DNA from: Steinernema hermaphroditum
Taxonomy: Eukaryota; Nematoda; Chromadorea; Rhabditida; Steinernematidae
Assembly: GCA_030435675.1 (NCBI GenBank)
Contig: CM059625.1
Span: 186,001 to 250,000 of the forward strand
Length of the DNA stretch: 64,000 nt
Reading direction: 5' to 3'
Position 1 is the first letter of the stretch; each line of letters starts with the position of its first letter. Below are positions 10,800 to 23,838 of the stretch, piece after piece. Made by a program: the position numbers and the translations under genes. The notes below the pieces were generated by a model, which saw only the letters and a list, made by a program, of their open reading frames with translations, ran no database searches and was not told where the DNA came from.

Positions 10800-13700
10800 C
10801 TATTTGACAGTCTGGCGCCCAGTGCGAGAGGCAGTCTTAGTTTTTGCGGTCCGGCACGCTTTGCTGCATAAAAATTGACTTTCTTCGTGTTCCTTTTCGA
10901 CTCCGAAGTAGCAGAAACAATGGTACCACTGGTCACAGCCGTCACACTGAACCCAGTTCACATTGTCTGATTGTGGATGCTGGCATTTCTTGTGTGCGCA
11001 CTCATCACGCTCCGCATCGTGATATCCCCAGACTCCGCCTTTCGCTGATGACGAAGAGGATTTTTCGCCAGATGGCTCCTCATCGTCGCCGGTACCGGTA
11101 TCTGATCCTGCAAATAGTAATATACGATTCTGTTTACTTAAAACGCAAAAATTTGACACTTATAAATGATACAACCACACTATTTTATAAATTCCAGAAA
11201 ATCCTTTTATAAATTCCAGAAAACCAACCTTCTGAAGAGTCCTCTCTTTCCCAGGAACTCCTGGACTTCTTACGCGGGCGTCCAACAGCTTTCTTCTTTG
11301 ATCCCTTCATCTTGAAAACCTCCTGAAGACTTAAAGTTAATTCTGAATAACTGTAGAACTTGCATACTTTAACTTTAGCGCTATTGGCGCGCTTAGGTTT
11401 CATCATGGGTGATATTGATGTCTGTGACTGACTGCATCGAGTGTGGTTGTTTCGAGCATTTGAAGACTTCACATCAACGGAGCTCTGCTCGCTTTCATTG
11501 TCACTTTCCTCGTTGCATGTCGAGGACTCATATCTTTTCTGATCTTCGTTCTTTGATTGTTTTAGAGCGCCTTTCGGGCTTCGGCCGTTCTTTGAAAGTC
11601 GTCCTGCCCTCACAGAAGGAAGAGATGACTATAGGTAAGCGTTATTAACCGGGAACAACAATTCAACCTTACGTCGCTGTCATCACTTTCCTCCATGCTG
11701 CTATCGTCAGAAATCTGCTTCATAGTGCTTTTACGCACGTGGCTGCTGGCCTTGGAGGACGGCTTCTTGTTCTTGTTCTGGAGACTCTCGAGGCGGGTGG
11801 CGTTGGTGCGCGCTCCTGAGCGTCGTGAAGACAGCGCTGCTTGATGCATAAAAGAGCCTGCAAAACATTGGTTCATCCCAAACATTAAGAAACATCATAC
11901 CATCGAGGTCGCTTAGCAAACGAGACAAATCGTTTTGCTTATGACGCATAGCAGGCTTATCAGCTTTGGATTTCTTGGCCTTTACAACTGGCTCCTCATC
12001 GCAGCTTGTATTTACAAGTGCTCGTTTGTTAACTGGCGATGAACTAGATTGGTTTGATGACGTCGGATTCGATTCCAGGGATCTAATCGAGTGGATAGAG
12101 GGATTAGACTGATGCGAATGAGCCGGTGAAGCAGAACGTGACTCTTCTTCTGAAAAAATACGTGAAATTAGTTATTCCCAAATAAATCATACTGAGCGAA
12201 GGCGAAACCGATCTCGAATTTCCGGATTGTGGCGACTTTATGCGGCGAACTGGTATAGGAGAGTGGGACGATATGGAGCGATGTGAAGGCGATGAGCTTC
12301 CGGTGCGTGGCGGCTCGGAAGCAACGGGATCCGCTTTTGACAAGGGGATTTCAACGTCGAGTGCCGTCTTAGGCTCCTTTTTGATAGGTCTTTCGATAGA
12401 ATTCTTAGGTGGAGAAGGTACCGAACTATCACATTCCATGCGCTTTACCGAAGGGGGCGTCTCAGTTGACGATTCCGCGGATTGGTCTGTGTTCGGCTCT
12501 TTTTCGGCAATATGTTCGCGCTTCATCGGAACGTTAACATCCGTCGCAGTATCCGAAACACTGGGCGAAGTAATTTCTCGTTTTATGGCCAGCCTTCCAA
12601 TGCGCGGCTTTTCGACAGATACCGGGGACTGAGTTCTCTGAGACGTAATTGTAACGGCCTTTTCCTTTGACTCATTCTGGACGGTCTCTGGCCTTCTGTT
12701 TGCGCTTAAGTTGTTGTTCATTGTTGCAGTCGAAACACCTAAAGCGTTCGCAACGCTATGTGGAAGACAGTTAGTTGGACGATGTGGAATTGGAGAGGCA
12801 ACTGTTGGAGGAGACGGCTGATGAATTTGGCGGAAAGAGGTTCCAGCAACAAGCATGTTTGCAGAGGAACTGAAGATAGATGGTTCGGTCGCAATAGGTT
12901 TTGAGGGATCTCGACTGGATGTGATGGTGGGGCTTGCAGATATTGGCTGTTGTTGCGCCATTGGAAACTTTGACTGCAAGTTTTGCGTTCCAATTCCTAA
13001 GGCGTCACTTCCGTTGCCAATAAGAAGCGAGGCAGTTGTGGAAAATGGGTACCCCATTTGTTGTGCAGCCAGTGCAGCTTGCAGTTCTCGGACTCCGGTC
13101 ATAGTGTGCATATTCTGAGCAAAACCGGTGATCGTCTGGAGATTAGTCGATGGAAGCGGTTGTCGAGCGAAACGCGCTGCTTCAGCTGCTCTGGCTTCGA
13201 CGGCTACTTGGTTTGCATTTTGCTGCGCAGCACGGTTGTGAACGTTTCGAACACATGTAGCAAGATCGTTAGTGTCACCATTCGTAGGAGGCGGAATTGG
13301 TTGCGGCCGTAATCCCATAGCGGCACAAGCGGTAGCATAGTCCACCCCCATGCTTGTTTGGTAGGCGGCAACAGCAGCTGCAGCCGCTTGCAAAGGGTTG
13401 TTTGGTTGGGGGGTGCTTTGACCGGTAGCTGCTGCAGCCAACTGTTGATTCCATTGACTTGTCGCATCAGTAGCACCCTGAATTGGTACAAAATTTGGAA
13501 CATGTTTCGTTTATGTTTATTTAAAAAGTTTACAAATAAAAAGAAACACCTCGAATTGTTGGAATTTTTGGAAAATGGTTAGAGTATGTAGGACAACTTA
13601 TACGTGGCTATCGTTATTTTACTGCCGGCCTTATGCTGAAGCTAAATTTCCATTTTCGGAGATGGACGGACTGATAGTGTTGTGTTTGGATTGTTTGGAT

Positions 13701-16585
13701 TTGCAAAAAAGCAAAGCGTACCTTTGGCGTTCCAGGCCACGCAGCCCAGAATGGAAATGGACTTGATATCGGGAAATATGGAAAAGCGCTCGGTCGATTT
13801 GCTGTCCCTGCCAAGATTTGCTCCGCTAATAATGATCCCGAAGTAGATGTCGATGGTGCTGTGGTGGTAGTGGGAGCCGCTTGGATAACTGGTGAGGGGG
13901 GTGGTCGTGGCGGTGGCTGCGGGTCACGGGAAGGTTTTGGCACCAGCAGTGGTGCTGACGGCCCCTGTGGGACTGCGCTTGTCCTTGACGCCATTGGCAT
14001 GAGCCCAGCAAGTGCTGCTGCCGCTGGATCACGGAACAGAAGCGGCTGCTGGTTACCGGACGTGATGGACATAAACGGTGAGTGGTTGTGCGAGCCCGGA
14101 GGTTTTACGCGGTGGTAGTCCAAATTGAAACCGGGATACTTATGACTAGCATACGCTTTTTCAAACTGAAATAGATGCGTTTTAAATAATGTTGATAAAT
14201 ATTATTTGTTACCACGAAAGCAAACTCTGCTTTATATTGCGGTGCGTGCTCGCCCGCTTTAATAGCGGCTCCGTTGACGTGGCCAAACTTGATGATGTCG
14301 TTGTCGTGAAGATCAACGGCGTCTTTTACCTAAATTATCACATCAGTAGCGTTTACGAAGGTATTTTTGCAATGTATGCAACAAATTTCAGGATATTTTA
14401 CACGCAAGCTGTCATAATCAAGGATACTGTTGGATAATAGAACTATACATCTTGCCATGAAAAAATTGTCGTATGAGATGTTTCGCCTTTTTTTTATTGC
14501 AGAGTCACAGTATCGTAAGGTTGGCGTAAGCAGTAACCGAGCTCCGCACTCTAAATTAACCTTTATTCTACGGGTTTGCAAAAACAGTGGAAGTCCTGGA
14601 CAGTTTAAGAAATAATCTTGCTTTAGAGATGTATCGTATTTGTCATTGATGTATAATTAACCAGATCATGTAACAGCGACGAGGCAGCAACAAGCACACT
14701 AATTGAACAACGGCAATTAGCTGAGATAGTGTGTACGTCAGGTGTCTTTAACGTAGTGATCTTAACATAGTGCTGTTATGCCGCGGTCACGAATAAAAAT
14801 TGCCAATATCTTTGTCAGAGATTAAACACAGCATTTCAGTGGCGGACTCTAATAGTGGAAATGTTAAATGACACAAGACAAAATGACTGTTTTTGTTACA
14901 CCGGATGAGGAAACCAGCTTGTTAAACCATATGTGTTTCACCTCAGTGGCAAAACATCCAGAAAATAAGTGGCTATCAACGTCAGTAGGACCAGACATGT
15001 GTAAAGAGTAACAGTTACTAGCTTCGAATGGTAAAAGCAGAGCACACCAATGATACTGATAACGATGTGACCCCACCGCAAGAAAATAAACAAACTTCCT
15101 CGAAGCGTTTAGGTAACGATGCCGCAAAGCAACTAAGCGCGCGCGCCTGAGAGGCGTCGAAAACGCGCTTGCCATAAAGGCTAGAGCGAAACTTCCAATT
15201 TGTTTAATCTTGACGTTTAAGGCAGGTTTAAGAGAGAAGTGGAGAAACAAAGGTGAAGCTGTGCGACGAGCATGTACAGCGCGCGCTATCACTCGGCTCT
15301 TAGTCGCGCGAGTCGGTTCAGTTGGTCAAGCTTGACTCGGCGGCCCGCCCCTTGCCAGCGGCAAGCAAGCAGGAGCGCGATCATGGATATCTGTGGCTCG
15401 TCTGGCGTTTCGCAGTCGACCAAACGAGTGTCTATGAGATGATAGCCTCAACGGAGAGAAAGTAGGAACTATGGTCGTTAGGTCGTGCAGCAGACAGAGT
15501 GTTTGGCGACTTTTAACAGACAACAACGCTCGCAGAGTGTGAAACGAGTACAAAATGGAGGCGATAGACGGCGATAAAAAATTAGTCACAACAATATCTC
15601 GGTCGAAAGCTTACTTACCCTGTAATCATTGATGTACGTTCCATTGAGCGAGTTGTCACTTATCGTATATCGAACAAATCTCCCAGACGCATCCTTTTGT
15701 CCATGGATTACCGAATGATCTCTGGAGATCATGTTGCTGAAACTATATAGGTTTGCCTGAGCATATAAGTTTGCCTGAGCATCGAGTGTTCATCTGGCAA
15801 GATCCCATCAATCAGACAACAATGGAAAGGCAAACCATATGTGATAAAATAGGACCACATGATTACGCGGAAATCTCTTTAAACATCATCATCTTCCCGT
15901 GTGTTACGTTGTCCAAGCTGAGTCAATGCGAACCAAGAGCGCGGCTGTAGTAAGCCAGTCACGCGCATCAATTTAATTGGCCTTCGAACTTATAAATAGG
16001 ATTTAATGGATTCACATTCGCACTCATACGATTACGTGAAACGCTGGATTGTCGATTTCAAGATAGCTTACCTATACTGATGCGAGGTAAGGACAACATC
16101 AACTACTTCGGGATTGCGGCCAATTTTAGTCTCAACGTCGAGCCTGCAGTAGAGAAATTTGAAATAAACCGACGGTGATATGAGACCGCTCACAGAATGA
16201 GGCACTCGGAGTTGTGCGCATCACGGTGACTCTCGTCGAAGTAGATCCTCCGGAGATGATGCACCCCTTCGGACGTAACGCCGCGAGAAAATCTGGCCGT
16301 CGGCGCATCGCGCCGAACGGTTCCACTTGTCGACGTCAGTTTGGATATGGGCTGAGTAGAACAAAGACTGTACTGCTTGGTGTTCACGTGCGGCCCATTC
16401 GCATAGCGCTGCTGCTTAGGACCGCTTGTGGACTTATATCTGAAATGATTTCGGTGGCTTATAGATTGGGCAATCTCCTTAAAAGCGTCAGAACAGATGA
16501 GGCGCAGAAGCGTTGCGTAATCTGCGCTCAAGACGTCGTTGTTGTACTGGGCTATGGGCAATGTTATATAATGTGTGATCGTCAC
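10800..16585 (-). CDS. FHA-domain plus PHD-finger nuclear protein (TCF19-like layout)
   Basis: Eleven exons join in frame to about 1174 residues: 16194-16585, 16072-16143, 15619-15736, 14213-14329, 13722-14165, 12193-13477, 11901-12149, 11673-11857, 11368-11628, 11229-11322, 10800-11107. The FHA domain is built across exons 1-4: CLILDVETKIGRNPEVVDVV, SNMISRDHSVIHG, YTISDNSLNGTYIND, LHDNDIIKFGHVNG. It has the conserved GR, SRDH and NGTYIN phosphothreonine-binding elements. Exon 5 is Pro-rich, and exon 6 is a long Ala/Gln/Ser-rich disordered region with SP/TP and KREI/IKKEP (possible sumoylation) sites. Exons 7-10 are acidic and basic, with GRPRKKSR resembling an AT-hook. The C-terminus is a PHD finger (CAHKKC, WVQCDGCDQWYHCFC, FLCSKAC). 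FHA first and PHD last is the arrangement of vertebrate TCF19. The role is inferred as chromatin reading coupled to phospho-signalling. The exon 1 start is the least certain part. Confidence 0.8.
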
Positions 16586-16599
16586 TCATGACGTTACGA

Positions 16600-19500
16600 A
16601 ACGCTCAAATGCAGCGCTTAATTAGCCGCTTCTATTGAATATGGGTAATATAGGGAACAGAATACGCGCCTAAAGGAGAAAATAGGGACATGGATACAAT
16701 ATGTCTAGGAAGCAAACTCGGAAATATTAATTAGTTCAGCTTACAAAATCGCATTTGGCTAATTAAGACTCCATCAGCGGACGCTTTTTGTTTTTAAGCA
16801 GTTACTAATCCTGTATCAAATTGCTGTTTCGTATACTTTATTAAACAACAGATGACATATCACCAATTATTCAGCGAGCGCTCTATAGAACTGTTTCACA
16901 GGATGTATTTGCTGATTTCATAAAACAAGATGAGTAAAATTTCTTAAGAAGTTCAACGTTTCTTGCGGATGCTTATAGCAAAAGCAAACCAATAAAAAGC
17001 ATTATACACACATCTCTACCCGATGCAGGATCAATATATGATGTGTCTCGCCAAATCCAATGCAAATTGCAAGTGCTAGCCACGCCAACGAGCAAAATAG
17101 AAGCATTGCAATGCGAGACCGTTTATCGATCAAATGGTAGCTGATTAATGGTCACATCCTAAAAGACAAAATCATATTAAGGATACGGAGCGCTTTGGTC
17201 TGTTAATCTGCAAAATGCTGCACCACTATAAAAACAACTAAACAAAGAACACGGATTGAAAATAATCGCGACTCGATAACGAAACACGCTGCAGAATATC
17301 GATCGAACTAGTGGAGTGCAAAGTCAATCGAAGAAATGTAAACGCGCGCGCGACCATCAGTTGCTGCAGAGGAATAGCCTGAGATGCGATCGATTATATC
17401 GATTCAGTGCGGTGGAATTTTGTTGACTTGATATAGAATCAAATAAACGCGCGCTGGTATACTGAAGAAGAGAAGAAAGACGAAGTGGCGGCCAAGGCAG
17501 AGAAGACATCAAGATTAACTGTCAGAGTCAATCAATTGAGGCAGCTTCTTCCAGCAAAAGTACCCTCAATGCATACCGTAGTTATTGTTGTCTTGCTCTA
17601 GTTATTGCTGCTCAGTCGGTTCCGTCAACGTTCCGCTCATGACGTCCTGGTCTCGTACAGCCGGAGACGAGATTTATGTGGAGGGAAAAATATTTTTGGT
17701 GCAGTGGCACTGACCATTCATTGCTTAGCAAACAGTGTAAGAACTTGATGCTTATCTTTCTCTTTTTAGTAGTTTCGTTCGTATAAGAATTGTTATAAAA
17801 AATAATCCGTAGCTTTCTCGATCACGTTCTGGTCATCAGCCATGTCATTCTTTTTCGAAAATAGATTTGCGCAAATTGTAATAACGGTCTTCCAGGGGCC
17901 GATTTCTGTTACCGCAATTGTGCCTCAATTGTGCACCCAGAATGCAAGTCTGGCTACTCCCAAATGTGCAATTTGGACATAAATAAATAAGAAAGGAGAG
18001 CAGGGATGCATAGCGTTCGAAAATTTAAGCCACTTTGTTCATATAAAATTATACTAGATATTTCTGAATAGAGCATTTTTGTTTCGTTCGGCATATTGAC
18101 AAAAAAAGACTGTCCCTTAATGATAATAAGAATACAGGAAAATAGGAAAGGAAAACGTCAATCGATAACCTACGAAAAGTGTGATGCAAACGGAGAAATT
18201 TCGTGGCGCCATTTGTGTATGCGTGCGAAAGGAAACGCGAACAATGGAAATAACGCGACGACGCACGTCTGCGCCATTCAGCGCGAGTCGTGACTATGAA
18301 GGCAGCGCGGCGACGACCCCGAGACACAAATAGTAGGGGAACCTTCCGATCGATATCTCCCTCTTGTTCTAACTTTTTTCTTTCCAGCAAAAGATCGGCG
18401 GGCAGCTGCCGACGCAGCCGACGGTCTGCAAATCAATGCCGCAGTAGTACTTCAATTGAACTAGAAGGATGATTACAAAATACAGAAGAGGAACAGCCGT
18501 AAAAAAGCTGTTGTGGTATAGTTGAAATGTATTCCTTCTTTCATCACAGTACCTTCTTTTATCATATATGAAGTTATTGCTATCAAAAGACATATCCAAA
18601 TAGCGCTGTTATAATGTGCCGCATAATAAAGCTACAAATTCCCGAAATTTTGCCCCAGGCAAAAGCAAAAATCGATACCCAGGACATACCAAGCTATTAC
18701 GAGATGATGGCGGTTCTTTGTAACGGCAACGATTCGGCGAAACAGTATAAGTGGTTTAAGAGGTAAAATAATATAAAACTGGTGTGATGATAAGAAATGA
18801 AGGCGAAAATGCATCCTGATTTAATTAATTATTGTCCGGTCTTGGTTTTCACATATCGCAATTTCTGCTGACTAAATCATCGTGCTCGTGATACATAAAG
18901 AGCTGCGACAGTGGACATGGAAAGGTATATTTAAGCTACTCCATCATACATGAGCGATTTTCAAAATGGCTGATGCGATTCTAAACAAGTAGTTCTAGAT
19001 TTAAATACGCTGTTCTACTTCGAAGCGTATGTTGTGTGTGTTGTGTGAAAGCGTGTGTGAAAGCTTTACGCACCAAACAAAAAATGTCTCAAACGTTCCA
19101 GTCCAATACTTGACTTGCAAATTAAGATACCATTTTTGATACACTTTCTACACTCTTTTCAACGACATTACGTGTATTACATAATTTGTAAAAATATTTC
19201 ATTTGTCCAGCACAGAAGGTTTTCCTTTCCTTTGCACTTACCTACACGAAGCTGTGGATTTTATAAGCCGCTCTGTTCGGGGATGCTCGATATTTTTGCA
19301 AATGTTTTGTCACGGTCATCAGTCTTGCCTTATATCATAACCGGCATCATCGAGTGTTACTCAACTGCCTCTTGTTGTTTCATTGTTTCTGGGCCGAGCT
19401 CTGCGTACTGTTAAATTGGAACTAAGATTGAAGAACCTCAAGAATAAACGTTTTCAGCCCTCAATGTTTAATATTTTGTGGTCATTATTTAACTACGATG

Positions 19501-19900
19501 TTAGCATGTTTCGTACACTTCGAATGGTATTTTGGGTCCCGCACAGCTTGCATTCGTTTCCGGACATTGACTGTCTGACTTGAACGTATCGGAGTCCTGT
19601 CGTTAGCCTTTGTACGGACAATATTGGTTGATATCTGCCATTCTTCAAGAGTAGGTTGTCCTGGATAACTTGGTTGCAGGGAGTAAAAATCTGCATTCAT
19701 CATGGGTCTCTCGCTTAAATTCCAAACAAAGATCCAATTCACGGCTCTGGGCTCATTAGGCGCATCACTAGCGGAAGCCTCATTAATTCACAATGCTACA
19801 TCAAAAGCGGCATCCAGCACAACGCCCAATTCGCTATTAGCTAACACACAAAAATGCTGATAGTGCCTTATACAGAGCAACAAAGAAATGCGCTCAAAGT
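16600..19900. other. Intergenic, gene-poor
   Basis: No supported gene. The region upstream of the FHA-PHD gene is AT-rich with GCGCGC patches near 17345 and 17450, probably including its promoter. A minus frame near 19550-19715 (MNADFYSLQPSYPGQPTLEE) reads like real protein, but no partner exon was found. Confidence 0.45.
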
Positions 19901-19939
19901 GTCGCATGCTCAAATGCCATTTTACATGGATGGGATCTC

Positions 19940-20290
19940 ATGGTCTCACATCTCACCAAAAAAGAGTATCAGCACCGACCAACCTCCCGCGCCTTTCATG
20001 CTCAAGATCCGCTCTGACTTTGAAGTCTGAGCGACGGGTTCCCAATTCGCCCGCTCAGACGATGGGTTCCCGATTCGCCCGCTGAATCCCACCATCGCAC
20101 TGCATTTAGCTTCTTCGCTGCTTTAAAGCCTGTCCACACTAAAGGGACAGCTATCTTTAACAGCGACGTGGTACATTGCGCCGAAGAAGGTAGAGAATGG
20201 TGACTACGATTCTTCATTTTGCATTACGCGATATATTGCATGGTGAATGCTATTCAGTTACAAGTAAATATATGATATGGATTAGATTCC
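19940..20290 (+). repeat. Dispersed repeat family C, copy 1
   Basis: The segment shares an ordered set of landmarks with 53860-54240: ACATCTCACCAA(A/G)AA, then (C)GCGCCGAAGAA, a TTCTTCATTTTGCATTA block and TTGCATGGTGAATGC followed by AAGTAAAT. It is diverged and non-coding. The family also appears at 42285-42400 and 53480-53825. Confidence 0.55.
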
Positions 20291-20394
20291 AGTGAAATAA
20301 CACTTTTTTCTGCACAGGAAATCAAGGATAGATATAACTGGATAACAATTGTAGCTAGGCAGCTGTTCTGTTCAATTTATAAAGTATCAGGATT

Positions 20395-20950
20395 TGTCAC
20401 GGCATCGATAGGTCGGGTCGTCAACTCGCTCTTTTTGAGGTTGGCCGAATGACTTGAAAGAGCTGTCGATCTCGATCATCGTTGGCGCAATTATCGACCG
20501 GGCTCCGCGAAGGTTTGGAACACCAAGGAGCCATATTTTCGTCGTCTCGCCAAGAAGCCAGAGCGCCACCGTGCGAAGTTTTCCAAATGATTCACGACTT
20601 TATTTCCCGAATCAAAAGCATTACGCCTTGCGCGACATCGAAAATAGACAAACAGAGGATGTCTGGCAGACGACTTCATCCCTGGTGTGGCGTTGATGCT
20701 GAACCGGTCGTAGACAGCGCACTTCACGGGGCATCTGGGAATCGGCAAATCTTCAGCTGTGGCAGCGGAATATCGTTTGCGGCACAGTGGACGCTTCTGA
20801 GCTTGCATCTGATGGTCCGTGGTCCGGGAGTTGCGTCTTCGCTAGTCCTCAGAGTGTCGGCGACCTTCGGGATGACATCCCAATTCGTTCTGGAATCCGG
20901 AACAGTCACAACTGTCACGGGGTTAGAAGCTGGCATGGCAGGAACGCTTG
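20395..20950 (-). repeat. Dispersed repeat family R, copy 3 (longest 3' part)
   Basis: On the minus strand this copy matches the 3' two-thirds of family R: GACGCAACTCCCGGACCACGG, CTCAGAAGCG, CCCAGATGCCCCGTGAAGTG, then GGGATGAAGTCGTC. It extends beyond the other copies through GGGAAATAAAGTCGTGAATC to about 20395. The AATAAA in this tail also occurs in copy 4 and suggests a transcript 3' end carried by the repeat. The 5' landmark AAGATGTCCGACGCC is missing because the copy is truncated near 20935. Confidence 0.65.
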
Positions 20951-20959
20951 AAAGATAAG

Positions 20960-22649
20960 CTATAGCAACACACTACTTTATCAAGAAGATACCATCCAAA
21001 TCGCTCACACAACTTGTTCACCAGTACATAAGTGTCTCAGTGCTCCAGATGGTGGTCAGTGACCATGGATACGGAGTGATCCAGCAGAAATTGATAAGCA
21101 GAAGGAGACTCAGAGCATACAATTTCGAGACACAAATTAGAATGTGCTATTTCACTATATGCCAGAATTAGACTACGACGACGTTTCTCATTTCAGACAT
21201 TTTCAACACAACAACACAACATTATATTCAAAGAACCACCGAACTTCTTTCCGCACCGTCTTATGAGACCAGTGCAATGTTCTACATAAATAAGCACTAT
21301 ATAAGTTCATTTTATAAGTTCAGTTTTTTTTTGTGCTGGCGATCATTGCTGCAAGATCCGCCAGACATTTCTATCGGTATGCATAAATTATTGAGTTTCA
21401 ATACAGCATCGTATCGGCATGATGTGAAATATACCGGTCCCATTCACCAGTTTTATCCGTTTTGTTAAAAAGGCGGTCTGCTATTGTGATAGAAGTGTGT
21501 GAATAAGGATAAAAATCCCCGAAAACTAAGTATAACAAGTAGAGTTCTTCGGTTGAAAATGTTGGCATGTCCTTCGCCTAAACGAAATATCTTCTTTGCT
21601 TGCGGTTAAGCACCCTTTTCATTTGTCATAAGCCCAGAGGACGCGCACTTAATTAGGTCTCTCGGCGCTTCGCTCAAAGAGTCAATATTAGAGCACTTGC
21701 CTATCCGACCATCTTCTTCCGTCGGCTACGGTAGGTGCGTTACGTTGTGTTAATTAAAAGTCGTCTCGAATTCCTCGAGTGACCGAGACAAAGGGGAGTA
21801 CATTTGATAGATTAACACACAATTGAACATGGCTCTGCTGTTGTGGAAAACAAATAAGTTTGCTAATTTCCCTTGAGGCGTCCTTGCTACGTAGAATGCT
21901 CCCGTAAACAGCGATTCGCGGGTATGGAAACAATAATTCTGTTTCGCTTTGTGTTTGCCTCGCATTTCTTCTAGTGCCAATGTTATTAGTATATGTGGTA
22001 AATACCGCGTAACGATTGTGTGAAGCATAGAATCAGTTGCGTTGTGGTCCTGAAGGAATAGTATACTGTGATTAATGTAGAACACAATGTGAAGAGAATC
22101 TGTAGATCTTGTCAATAGTTGTTGGTTACTTCGGGACATACCGTAAATAACTTGCGCATTGTTACCAACGGTGTGCACGCAAAGAGTATGTAATCCGGTT
22201 ATGTCCTCAATATTACTTAGCGCCAACACAGAAGACATGACAAGGCGAACCGTTTGATGAATTAATTGACGCACACGGCTGGCGAGACATCAATCACTGC
22301 GCAAATTCATCGTTTGTCGTCGTTTTTCTCTCTCTCTGCGCTGCACTCTCCTAATTGTTTTTGATCAACTCTTTGGGCGCGTAGGTCCCTTGTCGTCATA
22401 CGGTAGGTGATGAATTCAATTTGTTACCGTAATCCGAAGTGAGGTACATGTATTATATGCTCATGGAACACCAATTGAGTAGACATAGTTAAAAATCTGC
22501 ACAATATAATACAGATACACATATACATAGTGATCGAATGGTAAAATTACAGTATGCTAAAATTATATCACAGGTGTGGAGTGTTCATAGTGACTCTTTT
22601 ATGAATGAAAAATGAATTTCAGCAGATAAATACCAAAACATGGAATAAA
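20960..22649. other. Intergenic downstream of lin-31
   Basis: No gene is supported. A 174-codon minus frame (21750-22274) has no recognised domain and no convincing splice partner. It could be chance or an orphan gene. Confidence 0.4.
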
Positions 22650-23838
22650 TCAAAAAAGCTGCTCACTTGTTAACGCTGGCGGTGTAGATGGTGCAGTGTT
22701 GCTTAGAATGGATTCGATTGAAAATGATGAGGGTGCCAATGCTTTTGCTGGAGAAGGTGAGCGACACGCTGATAGCAGCGGACTGTTATGGAAAAACTGA
22801 GGAAAGAAGAGCAAATTAGTGTTAAAAGCGGCGAACTGAGCAGCGTCAAGCAGGCTCGGCGTTGGTGAAGTTGGGAAAAGCCAACCTAACGGGTTTGGAT
22901 TACACGGCATCTTCACTGGTGGTGGCTCATATTTGCTTTCAGGTGCTGCCACTTCTGGTTGATGGACCTAAAAGCAACGGTTGTCATATCACGAAAATAA
23001 GCTTGTGTCACGTGTGCTATTATCTTACTTTAGGATGAAAAGAAATAAGCAAAAACTAACATTTAATTCTGAAAGGCCATTACGTTATTTTGTGCAGCTC
23101 TGTTTATTTGTCTTTAGGGCCAACACGATAGAAATATCACTATTGAATTTCATATATATGTGCTCTTCATTTTCGTTCAATACATTCTGCGCAACAAACA
23201 AAAATATTCACAAAATAAAAAATAAAATCGATGTTATGAAATTACTATTCATTTTTTCGATTTACTACAAAAAGCAGTGCTTTACTACTACATTGAAATT
23301 TACTTTTTGATGTTATCAACACAGTATATGTGCGATAATACTGGCTTACCTTAAATCTCTTTCGGCGTCTTAAGCAACTTCCGTTTTCGAACATTGATAG
23401 TGCTCGTGGATGGACGGCCCAGTAAGATCCCTTTCCCGGTCTATCTGGACTTCTGGGAATCTTGATAAAACAGTCATTGAAAGACAAATTGTGTCGGAGA
23501 GAGTTCTGCCATCTTTGAGTATTATTTCTGTAGAATGGAAACTTGTCCATTATGAACTTGTAGATTTCTGTGAGTGGAAGCATCTTCTGCTCTGAATTTT
23601 GGATGGCCATGTACGTGAGCCAAATATAAGAGTACGGCGGCTTCTATAAAATCATAAATTATTTCCAAGCTTTTTCATTTGAATTCAATTTAAAATATTG
23701 AAATACGCGAAAACAACCCACGGAAAGCATGCTTTACGATACCTCTCTACCTATTAATTATTCTACGCGTCTCAAAAAAATACTTTTACAATTATAACTT
23801 ACTTGTTCATCGTATGAGTTCTTGCCTGGCCGAGGCAT
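22650..23838 (-). CDS. lin-31: Fork head (FoxB) transcription factor, LIN-31 orthologue
   Basis: Three exons (23803-23838, 23350-23643, 22650-22967) join in phase to 215 residues. The protein opens [12 protein letters not shown] and runs straight into the fork head domain (residues about 13-105): [66 protein letters not shown], then basic RRRKRFK. The opening and domain match the FoxB class and C. elegans LIN-31, which chooses vulval precursor fates and is switched by MAP kinase. The tail has several S/T-P sites ([23 protein letters not shown]) that could be MAPK targets, and an eh1-like Groucho-binding motif, FSIESIL. The length is close to C. elegans LIN-31. An intron of about 380 bp separates the domain from the tail. 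Confidence 0.93.

Noticed and set aside
19485..19742. Minus frame MNADFYSLQPSYPGQPTLEE, briefly considered tektin-like
   Set aside because: Resemblance was slight and no following exon could be found.
21750..22274. 174-codon minus-strand open frame
   Set aside because: No recognisable motif and no supporting neighbours; too weak to call a gene.
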